Of a stretch of DNA of 64,000 nt, positions 55,442 to 63,522 are shown piece by piece (the first letter of the stretch is position 1; every line of letters starts with the position of its first letter). The stretch comes from Xanthobacteraceae bacterium (GTDB lineage: Bacteria > Pseudomonadota > Alphaproteobacteria > Rhizobiales > Xanthobacteraceae): assembly GCA_023954195.1 (NCBI GenBank), contig JAMLIK010000002.1:310001-374000 (forward strand), read 5' to 3'. The notes beneath the pieces are model-generated. The model made no database searches. It saw only the letters and a list, made by a program, of their open reading frames with translations, and was not told where the DNA came from. Both the position numbers and the translations under genes were made by a program.

Positions 55442-55475
55442 TGAGCGGATGGAGGCATATGTCTCCATCCGCTCA
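55442..55475 (+). terminator. Hairpin downstream of set 2 dctM
   Basis: TGAGCGGATGGAG-GCATATGT-CTCCATCCGCTCA is a perfect 13-bp stem with an 8-base loop, 73 bp after the dctM stop. No T-run follows, so it may be a Rho-type or RNA-stability element, or an operator. The rest of 55369-55786 holds no gene I can support. Confidence 0.6.
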
Positions 55476-55753
55476 TGCACATCATCCGCGTTCGATGCGA
55501 TTGACGACGGACTTCTCATCATCATGCCAGCTCGCGGTGTGTCATGTTGCCGCAAGGGCCGTGCGCCGATCGATTCGGTCGCTTCGCGCCACTGTCGGGC
55601 AAATCGCCGTTCATGGCTGAATTCAAAGCTCTTATCCGCAGTTTGATAAGCAGACCGACAACCGTATTTTCGTTCGGCGGCGATCATGATCGCGTTTTCC
55701 CGGCGCGCCTCGCCATCAGCGGTTTGACCGGTTTGGACATTTCATGATCTTAT

Positions 55754-55767
55754 TTCTCTAAAGAGAA
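55754..55767. promoter_or_regulatory. Short palindrome before set 3 binding-protein gene
   Basis: TTCTCT-AA-AGAGAA, a perfect inverted repeat 20 bp upstream of the dctP start in an AT-rich stretch (GATCTTATTTCTCTAAAG). It could be an operator or part of the promoter of set 3. AGGGAGGA follows as ribosome-binding site. Confidence 0.4.
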
Positions 55768-55786
55768 GCGATCAGGGAGGATCGAA

Positions 55787-56827
55787 ATGTCCGGGGCATC
55801 GAATCTATTCGGGCGGCGCAACATGCTGAAGGCTTCGCTCGCGCTTGCGGTTGCGCCAGCCGTTATCGGCAGCGCCCGCGCTGACGAGAAGGTAACCTGG
55901 AAAGTCCAATCGCATTGGCCCAAGGCATCCGGCTCGTTCAATGATAGCTTGGGCGTTCTCGCCAAGGAATTGGAAGCCCGCACGGGTGGCCGTTTCAAGC
56001 TTGAAACCTATGGCGCGGGCGAGATCGCCAAGGATCGCGAAATCTACAACGTCGTGCGTCGCGGCGTCGTCGCGATGGGGACGATTTCGCCGGCCTATAT
56101 TCTCGGCGAAGCGCAGGCGATGGGACTGTACTACGGCGTTCCGGGAACATTGCGCGAGACGTGGGAGATGATGCACCTGGCCAAGAATCTCGGCATCGAG
56201 AAGCTGGTCAATGAGGAATTGCGCCCCAAGGGCGTCGTCGCCATGGGCGACAAGGCCTATCCGACAGAACTTGTCTTGAGGAAGAGGATCACGTCAGCGG
56301 CCGATTTCGCGTCGCTGAAGGTTCGCTCCGCCGGCACCATGTTGGAGTATCTCGCGGCCGCCGGCGCGGCGCCTCAGCAGATCGCCGGACCCGAGATTTA
56401 TCAGGCGATTTCGACCGGCGTGGTCGATGGCGCGCATTGGGGCGCGGCGGTCGGCGCGCTGTCGATGAAGTTCTGGGAGGTCGCCAAATATCACATGAAG
56501 CCGGCGCTCGGCTTCGCCAACGACGTTTACATCATGAATATCGCCGCGCTCGACAAGCTGCCTCCGGACCTCAAGCAGCAGTTCCTGTCACTGGTCGAGG
56601 AACGCTACTTCCTCCGTTCGGTCGAGTACCTCCACCAGGAGGCGCGCGCCTTGACGACCGGCAAGACCAAGATGGGCGTTGAGGTCGTGCATTTCCCCGA
56701 CGACGTCATGAAGAAATTCCATGCGGCGTCTCAGACTCTCCTGAAGAAGGAGGAGGCGAAAGGCGAGCTTGCCGCAAAGGGCACCAAGGCGCTGACCGGA
56801 CTGATGACCGATCTCGGTTACGTTTGA
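55787..56827 (+). CDS. TRAP transporter substrate-binding protein, set 3 (Tat signal)
   Basis: A 346-residue binding protein. FGRRNMLKASLALAVAPAVI is a Tat-like signal peptide (cleavage near ARADE). The body has SAADFASLKVRSAGTMLEYL and QIAGPEIYQAISTGVVDGAH, a DctP-like pattern. The start ATG follows AGGGAGGATCGAA. It begins a second TRAP set 418 bp downstream of set 2; the two sets are only loosely alike and may take related ligands. Confidence 0.9.
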   Translation: MSGASNLFGRRNMLKASLALAVAPAVIGSARADEKVTWKVQSHWPKASGSFNDSLGVLAKELEARTGGRFKLETYGAGEIAKDREIYNVVRRGVVAMGTISPAYILGEAQAMGLYYGVPGTLRETWEMMHLAKNLGIEKLVNEELRPKGVVAMGDKAYPTELVLRKRITSAADFASLKVRSAGTMLEYLAAAGAAPQQIAGPEIYQAISTGVVDGAHWGAAVGALSMKFWEVAKYHMKPALGFANDVYIMNIAALDKLPPDLKQQFLSLVEERYFLRSVEYLHQEARALTTGKTKMGVEVVHFPDDVMKKFHAASQTLLKKEEAKGELAAKGTKALTGLMTDLGYV

Positions 56828-56938
56828 TGGATGATGATCCCGGCCGATGCCGTGTCGGCCGGGATCATCCAACCGCCGCGTCGCCAGAGGCAAATATCCG
56901 CGCTGAGTTGAGCGTTGATTCAACAAGATGGGGGCTGG

Positions 56939-57481
56939 ATGCTGAGGCTTGCCAGAGCGATCACCTGGATCAACGGCTGGTGCGCGCGCATTACGGCATG
57001 GTTGATCGTGCCGATGTTCGTGTTGTTGATGGCGGACGTCATCATGCGATACGTGGTCGGCAGCGCCGCAATCTGGACGGCTGAGTTTGCACAGCTCATA
57101 TTCGGCGTCTATGCGGTTCTCGCCGGCGGCTTCCTGCTGGCCGAGCGCGCGCATGTCAATGTCGATATCATCTACGGCCGATATAGCCCAACGCGAAAAG
57201 CGTGGATCGATCTGGCGACCTCGTTCCTGTTCTTCCTGTTCCTCGCGGTGCTGATCTGGCAGGGCACCGACATGGCGTGGGAATCCGCCGCCAAGCTGGA
57301 GAGATCCTCCAGCATCTGGAATCCCTATGTCTGGCCTGTGAAGCTGGCGATTCCGATCGCGGGCGTTCTGCTGATGCTACAGGGCTTCGTGCGGATCGCC
57401 TCCGATGTCCGCACGATCATGGGTCTCCAGAATGATCCGGATGTGTTCGGCAAACAAGCCACCGGCGAACCGTCCCATTGA
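56939..57481 (+). CDS. TRAP transporter small permease (DctQ), set 3
   Basis: A 180-residue membrane protein with four predicted membrane segments. ITWINGWCARITAWLIVPMF, IWTAEFAQLIFGVYAVLAGG (the WxxE motif) and FLLAERAHVNVDIIYGRYSP are typical of DctQ. The ATG at 56939 is preferred; a TTG eight codons upstream is in frame. GGGGG precedes the ATG. Confidence 0.9.
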   Translation: MLRLARAITWINGWCARITAWLIVPMFVLLMADVIMRYVVGSAAIWTAEFAQLIFGVYAVLAGGFLLAERAHVNVDIIYGRYSPTRKAWIDLATSFLFFLFLAVLIWQGTDMAWESAAKLERSSSIWNPYVWPVKLAIPIAGVLLMLQGFVRIASDVRTIMGLQNDPDVFGKQATGEPSH

Positions 57482-57495
57482 GCGGGTGATTGATC

Positions 57496-58818
57496 GTGTC
57501 TGTCGAACTTATCACGCTTCTCTTTTTCGGCTCGCTCGTTTTTTTCCTGTTTATCGGGACGCCCCTGGTTTTCACCCTCGGGGGTATATCGGTCATCTTT
57601 CTGTATTTCACGATGGGAACGGTGGGGTTCTACATTGTCGCGTCCAAGTTCTGGGATTCGATGATGAGTTTCACCCTCATCGCCATCCCTATGTACGTGT
57701 ACATGGCGATGCTGCTCGAAAAATCCGGCGTGGCGCAGGATCTCTACCGGATGATGCACGTCTGGTTCGGCGCCGTCCGTGGGGGTCTTGCGATCGGCAC
57801 CGTGGCGATCTGCGCGATCTTCGCGGCGATGAGCGGGATCAGCGGCGCCGCGGTGGTGACGATGGGAACCATCGCGCTGCCGCGCATGCTTGAGCGCGGT
57901 TACGACAAGCAACTCGCGGTCGGCGCGATCAATTGCGGCGGGGGGTGGGGCATCCTGATCCCGCCGTCGATCCTGATGGTTCTCTATGCCATGCTCACCG
58001 AAGTTTCGGTGGGGCGATTGTTTGCGTCGGGGATCGGTCCAGGCATTCTGTTGTTCGTGCTCGTAACCATCTATATCGCGGTGCGCGCCTGGTTGCAGCC
58101 GTCGCTCGCGCCAGCCCTGCCGGTCGATGAGCGGGGCGACTGGAGCCTGAAGATCAGCTCGCTGAAGGCCGTCTTCCTTCCGCTGTTCATTGTCGGTCTG
58201 GTTCTGGGCGCCATCTTCGGCGGCTTCGCGACGCCGACCGAGGCGGCCGCATTGGGCGTCTTCGGCGCGCTGGTGTCGTCAGCGATCCATCGCAAGCTGT
58301 CGTTCAAAGTGCTCCATGATGCCGCGATCCAGACCTTGCAGTTGACCGCGCTGATCATGTGGATCCTGTTCGCGGCACATGCTTTCTCGACGGCCTACAC
58401 GACGCTGGGCGCCAATGAGCTGATGAACCATCTGATGACGCTCATTCCCGGCGGCCAGTGGGGCGCGCTTACTTTCATGCTTGTCGTCCTGCTGTTGCTT
58501 GGCATGGTTCTCGATCCGGTCGGGATCATGCTGATTACGTTGCCGGTCTTTATCCCGGTGGTGCAGACATATGGCTGGGACCCGATCTGGTTCGGCGTTA
58601 TTTTCATCATCATGATGGAGATCGGCTACATGACGCCGCCGTTCGGCTTCAACCTGTTCTACCTCAAGGCAGTGGCTCCTCCCGAAGTCACGATGCGCGA
58701 CATCTATCTGTCGGTCATTCCCTATGTCTTGGTGACCCTTCTCGGTGTTCTGATATTGATCATGTTCCCCGACATCGCCTTGTATTTCCCGAATCTGTTC
58801 TTCGGTGTGGCGCGATAG
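57496..58818 (+). CDS. TRAP transporter large permease (DctM), set 3
   Basis: A 440-residue DctM permease. Blocks: TLIAIPMYVYMAMLLEKSGV, GWGILIPPSILMVLYAML, FGGFATPTEAAALGVFGALV, and TPPFGFNLFYLKAVAPPEVT. The start is ambiguous: GTG at 57496 or TTG at 57490. It completes the third TRAP set in the window, 14 bp after dctQ. Confidence 0.92.
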   Translation: MSVELITLLFFGSLVFFLFIGTPLVFTLGGISVIFLYFTMGTVGFYIVASKFWDSMMSFTLIAIPMYVYMAMLLEKSGVAQDLYRMMHVWFGAVRGGLAIGTVAICAIFAAMSGISGAAVVTMGTIALPRMLERGYDKQLAVGAINCGGGWGILIPPSILMVLYAMLTEVSVGRLFASGIGPGILLFVLVTIYIAVRAWLQPSLAPALPVDERGDWSLKISSLKAVFLPLFIVGLVLGAIFGGFATPTEAAALGVFGALVSSAIHRKLSFKVLHDAAIQTLQLTALIMWILFAAHAFSTAYTTLGANELMNHLMTLIPGGQWGALTFMLVVLLLLGMVLDPVGIMLITLPVFIPVVQTYGWDPIWFGVIFIIMMEIGYMTPPFGFNLFYLKAVAPPEVTMRDIYLSVIPYVLVTLLGVLILIMFPDIALYFPNLFFGVAR

Positions 58819-59058
58819 GAATGGTGGGCTGTGCCGGAAGCAAGGCGGTGGCGCGCGCCCGGCGATCGGCATCGACGACGAACTCGGCCGGAGGGTGGCC
58901 GATACGCTCGCTCCGTGCGTTCCAGGCGACGAGGTCAGACTAATCGTAAGGTGGGTTCCATGGCAGGGCGGGGAGGTTCACACGCTTTCGCACCACTTCG
59001 TTGCCACCATGAAGGTTGCCTTCATCCGCGTCTGGTTGCGATTCAATGAGTCGATGAT
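58819..59058. other. Intergenic stretch with an IS-like fragment
   Basis: 240 bp between the convergent dctM and secreted-protein genes. No gene is supported. The end, CAATGAGTCGATGATCTAAG (59042-59061), closely matches TAATGAGTCGATGACCTAG at 45684-45702 next to the IS3 remnant, so a remnant of the same mobile sequence may lie here. It marks the edge where GC content falls. Confidence 0.4.
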
Positions 59059-60228
59059 CTAAGGTAGCGCCAATCCGACTTCAGCGAGCGGAGCATTGCG
59101 TGATCCGATGCAAGCGGCTCTGTTCAGATTGTCACCATATCGAGTAATGAAAGCGAAGAACATGGCGCGAGCATCATACTTAGATAGGTAAATATTGAGC
59201 GCGTCGTAGAGATTTCCACACAAAGTAGCGATATTGCCTTCCTTCTTGTTGGTCGGATCGTTGCCGTATGTGCCTCCTGGCAGAACAACATCCAGCATCG
59301 CGCGCGTGTTTTTAAGTTTAGCTTCGGTGGAAGTCGTTATCAGTTCAACGATGCTCACTTGCTTGCTGTTGCCTACGACCATGCTTGCATTGTTGAAAAT
59401 GGATTCGTCAGGCTTTGACCCGAACTTCCCGTTGGCGAAAATATCTCCGGCCAATCGGGTCGGCATTGTCGTAACCGAAATCAAAACAGGGATTTTCTCG
59501 AAGTCCTCGAACGAAATGGGTGCCCGAATCGGCGTCTTCGTCACTTCGAGCGGCAGGTCGTCCTGATCCACCAGGACCTTCTTGGTTGCGTTTGTATAAA
59601 ATGAGCTGATTAAGTCGGTAACGGATGAAATGATCGGCATCGCCGCGGCGGGAAGCGGAAACAACGCGGCGAGCGCGCCATCGCTGAAAGTCTTCGCGGT
59701 TTTCTTCAGAAGATCGAAGTCGATGGATCTTCCTTTCTGGGCAAAAACCTCGATTGAGAATTTGAGAACCTGATTGCTCTCGGTGATAGGCAACTGATTG
59801 ATCAATGTGCCGGACCAACTGGTCTTTTGCGCATCCGTGACGACATTATCGACGAACAAAAATCCCCTTTCGCGTGTCCATTGAAACGATAGAATGGGCT
59901 CCTTGACGAGGAGGTTGCCGGCCTGATCGGTAATCGTCAGCGTTACGGTGTAAGTGCCTTCGCTGTTGCCCATTTTTTCCGGAAGCGCATGGGCGATCGT
60001 CGTAATCAGATCCCGGAGCCGTGGCTTTTGCGCGGCCGTCCCGATCGAATATCGGACGGTGGCATAACCGCTGTGGGGGGCCGGAAGGGCCGCGGTGATA
60101 ATTTTTCCGTCGTCGCGTTCCGATGTGGCATTGAAGATGATATTTTTAGCCGACGGCTTCGCTTCATCGGCTGCGATGGCTGGCGCCAGCTCGAGCATCA
60201 AAAGAAGAAGACCTGCTAGAATTTTCAT
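59059..60228 (-). CDS. Secreted protein of unknown function
   Basis: A 389-residue protein. A Sec signal peptide (MKILAGLLLLMLELAPAIAA, cut near AADEA) is preceded by AGGAGG, which fixes the start at 60228. The mature part seems mostly beta-rich: SYGIGT-type strands, GTYTVTLTITDQAGNLLVKE (a bacterial Ig-like strand pattern), then an Ala-rich hydrophobic helix (ALAALFPLPAAAMPIISSVT). I recognise no family. It is the last gene of a leftward operon of exported proteases and a lysozyme, and its GC content is lower than the core genome. Confidence 0.72.
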   Translation of the reverse strand: MKILAGLLLLMLELAPAIAADEAKPSAKNIIFNATSERDDGKIITAALPAPHSGYATVRYSIGTAAQKPRLRDLITTIAHALPEKMGNSEGTYTVTLTITDQAGNLLVKEPILSFQWTRERGFLFVDNVVTDAQKTSWSGTLINQLPITESNQVLKFSIEVFAQKGRSIDFDLLKKTAKTFSDGALAALFPLPAAAMPIISSVTDLISSFYTNATKKVLVDQDDLPLEVTKTPIRAPISFEDFEKIPVLISVTTMPTRLAGDIFANGKFGSKPDESIFNNASMVVGNSKQVSIVELITTSTEAKLKNTRAMLDVVLPGGTYGNDPTNKKEGNIATLCGNLYDALNIYLSKYDARAMFFAFITRYGDNLNRAACIGSRNAPLAEVGLALP

Positions 60229-60269
60229 GGCATCGCCTCCTCGCTGACTATCTGGATTCCAGGCACGAA

Positions 60270-62603
60270 CTACCACTTGCATAATTCGCAGAACGTGATG
60301 CTGCGAATGTTTCGAATGTCGATCATTTCGGGATCCTTGAGGGCGAAATCGTCGGCCTGCTCGTCAATTTCCTGAAATTCGATTTGCGAGAGTTGCGCCG
60401 CTTGCAGGGGGCACTCAGGTAAAAACTTCATCACCTGCCAATTATTGTTTTTATCGCGCAATACGACGCTCACCTGCGACGCCGTCGGATCGGTAATGCT
60501 GATTTGCGAAAATTCCTCTTTTCGAATGACACGATCGCAAACCGAGCGACCAGCAGCCGGCCATGCGATGCGGCCCAGACGCAAATGTCCGGAAGCGTCC
60601 CGAATCGCGTCGAACTGCAACGACAATGCCACCGGCACATCGAGCACACGGGCGCTCCGCACTTTTTTAGCGAGTTGTGGAACATACCGTCCGCTCGACA
60701 GAATCCTTGCCTTGATGCGCGTTGGGTCTCCGAGGTCGCGGAGCATGCTGCCCGTAAACGAGACCAGAGGCGCTGCGAAGGAAGTCCCTGATACGGTAAT
60801 TTCCTTGAATGCTTTTGCCTGCTCATCGTAGGTCAGTGTCGGGACGGCGCAGCCTGCCGCCGCGATGTCTACAAGCTTGACGCTCCAATTGGAGCCCGGC
60901 CAATAATTGCCGTCGAAGTCGACCGCGCCAACCGTGATCGCATTTGGATTGCGTTCGCCGCCCCAACTGGCAGGAAGGAAGCCGTATTGCTCGATATCCT
61001 TGTTGTCGTTTCCGGCCGCGAACACGTACAGCACGCTGGGCCGGGCCTTTATGAAGCTGTCGTGCTCCATGCCGATGAAATCCATTGAAAACCGAAGGCT
61101 GAGATTTACGCCGCTGACCAGAGCGCGCCCCCATCCCGAACCGGAGATTGACGGGACCACCGCTCTCCCGTCGACATCGAGTTCGCTCGAATTGGGATCG
61201 CCCTTGTATCCCATCAGCGATATCACCGCGCCGTTTTGTGAAACGACATTCGACTGCAATAGTTTTCGACGCAAGACCTCCGGACCGCCCAGGGCTGTGG
61301 TCAGCACCCCGATGCCGTGTCCGGAATTCTTATAGCCAGGAAGGTAGTAGGTCGGTGGGTCTGGCGGCTGCGTTGATGTCCACAAGAAGGGTTCATTGCC
61401 GGCATCGGCGACATGCCCCACCTTCCTGACAAACAAATCGGGCCAGAATGGAAGCTTGCTGACTTCTCCGGGCGGAAAGCCGGTATCCAGAATAAGAACC
61501 TGACCGATCACCGGCTGGTGATGTTCCTTCGTCCGTAATTTCAAAACTCTCTGCAGTTCGTCCACATTGATCGGCCATTCCGTGGAGGGATGTTCCTTGC
61601 ATCCGGGATCGGTCCCCGGCGGCTCGATAATCGGCTCGTATCGGGATGTGATCGCGGTGCCCCCGGCAGGATCGCGTGGAGAAAGCGCGGCCAGCACCTG
61701 CTGCGCCGCCGTCTTGGGATCGGCGTCCGCTCGCAGCTTGAAAGTGTACTGTCCGGGAACGAAATCCGAGGAAATGAGGGCCGATCCGGTTTTCAAGCGG
61801 TTGGGATCGATGCTTTCGTTGGCGGCTAACACATCCTGCGTTCTGACCGCTCGTTCGAATGCAAGCGTGTTCGGCCCCCCGACGGTGCCTGCCGTAAGGC
61901 TCGAAATGGAGTTTTCGTTTGTAAACACCTTGCTGACGAGGTTGTCGTAGGCCGCCTTGACGGCAGGATCCGCGAGCCGCTTGCTGTCGACGTCATAGAT
62001 GAGATTTACGCCCTGGTCTTTTAAGTTAGCGGGCAAATCAGTCGCGGCCATGTGTGTGATCCGGATCGCATCGATCGATTGGCCGACGAGGCGCTTTTCC
62101 TTCCGTCCGCTCCACAACGCCTCGACACTCGTTCCCGTGGGTGCCCATCTCTGGCTCAGTTGCGTGAGCGAGGTTAAATTTCCGGGCGAGATCTGCCGCG
62201 GGCGATCCCATCCTATGCCGTAGATGTCGGCGGTGACCGCCACCGGCTGATCGTTCGCATAGATACAAGCCGGAATCTTTAAGGTGGCGGCCGTTTCGAG
62301 CACGGTTTTACCAGCACGAATTTCGGCGTTCGACGCATTCGCCGCAAGGAAAAGCGGCAGGTAATCCCTTCTCGCATTGGCGGAGCCGCAATGATCGGCA
62401 ATCAGTTTGATGATGTCGGTTGCTGCTGGCGCGTCGACCGAGCGTTCCTCGCCCACCCTTGCGATCGTCGCCACCAGCGCCGGGGTTAACTTTCCGATCT
62501 TGATCGTGAGGTCGCGCCGATCGCTTTGCCCGAAGCTTGCGGTGTTAACGCACAATGCGGAGGCGAGAAGAAGATAATTCAATCCCTTCAGGAAACTGCG
62601 CAT
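60270..62603 (-). CDS. Exported subtilisin-like (S8) serine protease with large N-terminal region
   Basis: A 777-residue protein with a signal peptide (about residues 1-25). Residues 26 to about 355 match nothing I recognise and may act as a propeptide or targeting region. The S8 domain follows: catalytic Asp373 in VLILDTGFPPGE, His429 in NSGHGIGVLTT, oxyanion Asn532 in VFAAGNDNKD and Ser608 in TVSGTSFAAPLV. A C-terminal part of about 140 residues includes paired cysteines (FCELCKW at the end). AGGGTGA precedes the start; upstream gene is 9 bp away. Confidence 0.87.
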   Translation of the reverse strand: MRSFLKGLNYLLLASALCVNTASFGQSDRRDLTIKIGKLTPALVATIARVGEERSVDAPAATDIIKLIADHCGSANARRDYLPLFLAANASNAEIRAGKTVLETAATLKIPACIYANDQPVAVTADIYGIGWDRPRQISPGNLTSLTQLSQRWAPTGTSVEALWSGRKEKRLVGQSIDAIRITHMAATDLPANLKDQGVNLIYDVDSKRLADPAVKAAYDNLVSKVFTNENSISSLTAGTVGGPNTLAFERAVRTQDVLAANESIDPNRLKTGSALISSDFVPGQYTFKLRADADPKTAAQQVLAALSPRDPAGGTAITSRYEPIIEPPGTDPGCKEHPSTEWPINVDELQRVLKLRTKEHHQPVIGQVLILDTGFPPGEVSKLPFWPDLFVRKVGHVADAGNEPFLWTSTQPPDPPTYYLPGYKNSGHGIGVLTTALGGPEVLRRKLLQSNVVSQNGAVISLMGYKGDPNSSELDVDGRAVVPSISGSGWGRALVSGVNLSLRFSMDFIGMEHDSFIKARPSVLYVFAAGNDNKDIEQYGFLPASWGGERNPNAITVGAVDFDGNYWPGSNWSVKLVDIAAAGCAVPTLTYDEQAKAFKEITVSGTSFAAPLVSFTGSMLRDLGDPTRIKARILSSGRYVPQLAKKVRSARVLDVPVALSLQFDAIRDASGHLRLGRIAWPAAGRSVCDRVIRKEEFSQISITDPTASQVSVVLRDKNNNWQVMKFLPECPLQAAQLSQIEFQEIDEQADDFALKDPEMIDIRNIRSITFCELCKW

Positions 62604-62612
62604 GGCGTCACC

Positions 62613-63494
62613 CTATGTCCGGCAATTTTTTGCTTGCGGGTGCAAGCCGCAGATCAATTGCCTTTTTTCCGCTGCCCAGATTTGAATGAATTCGATGGCC
62701 GTCTCGCCCAACACGGAAATCGCGGATATGCGTGACGTTCGATAGTAACCGGAATTCAATCCGACAATAGATCTCATGCCGTTGGGCTTTTCTTCCGAGA
62801 CAGGGAGATAGGCCGCGCCGCCGCTATCGCCCCGGCAAATCACGACCCCGTCTTGGGTCAGAATGTGATCGTTGGAATTGGTCGGGGTTTGAATCACGGA
62901 GGAATGTCCGCCGTAAAGCTGTCCGATTTTTTCGGGATTCCCGATATCTCCCACGTCCCGGCATCCGTAGCCCAGAAGGAACAGGCGGGCATTGACCGAA
63001 ATATCCGGAACGGGAAATTTGACGCTCTCGAAGCCGATCTCGCTCGGAAAATCGCCGCTGCTCAGGCAGAGGGCGACATCGTTGGACAGATACGTCTTTT
63101 CGAACCGCGGGTGATGATTGCAGTGAATGGTGAATGACGCTTTGAATTTCGGCAGGTCGATCTCACCCACCGCATCATCCTCAAGACAGTGAGCGGCTGT
63201 CACCACGACTCGCGGGCCGACGATAGTCGCCGTGCATGTCGCGCGGCCGTCGGATACGTATTTCAACGTTGCCGGCCAATCGTTCGGGTCCAGCTTTGCG
63301 CCGCCGTCAATACTGGCTTGACCCGCGCCGGTTTGTTCAGGAGGACTCATTCTGAGAGATGGCTTTTTCAGTTGCTCAGCGATACCGGCGGATGTCGCCA
63401 GCATCGCCGGCATGACGACGGCAACGAAGCAAAGCAATCTGCGTTTTGACCGGACCACAGCGATATGGAGGCCGATCGATTTCATGGGGTTCAC
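62613..63494 (-). CDS. Exported trypsin-like (S1) serine protease
   Basis: A 293-residue protein. N-terminal signal or anchor helix (LLCFVAVVMPAMLATSAGIA). Catalytic triad: His102 in VVVTAAHCLEDD, Asp139 in YLSNDVALCL, Ser224 in VICRGDSGGAAYL. The GTG start at 63494 lies 7 bases after GGAG; an ATG lies three codons later. The domain is short and lacks PDZ domains, unlike DegP. Its stop is 9 bp from the subtilase gene, implying cotranscription. Substrate unknown; it might process its neighbours. Confidence 0.87.
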   Translation of the reverse strand: MNPMKSIGLHIAVVRSKRRLLCFVAVVMPAMLATSAGIAEQLKKPSLRMSPPEQTGAGQASIDGGAKLDPNDWPATLKYVSDGRATCTATIVGPRVVVTAAHCLEDDAVGEIDLPKFKASFTIHCNHHPRFEKTYLSNDVALCLSSGDFPSEIGFESVKFPVPDISVNARLFLLGYGCRDVGDIGNPEKIGQLYGGHSSVIQTPTNSNDHILTQDGVVICRGDSGGAAYLPVSEEKPNGMRSIVGLNSGYYRTSRISAISVLGETAIEFIQIWAAEKRQLICGLHPQAKNCRT

Positions 63495-63522
63495 TTTTCA
63501 ACTCCGCCCGTTTTGGCGCCGG

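Noticed and set aside
62613-63494. DegP/HtrA-type protease
   Set aside because: The S1 triad is present, but there is no PDZ domain and the length is too short.
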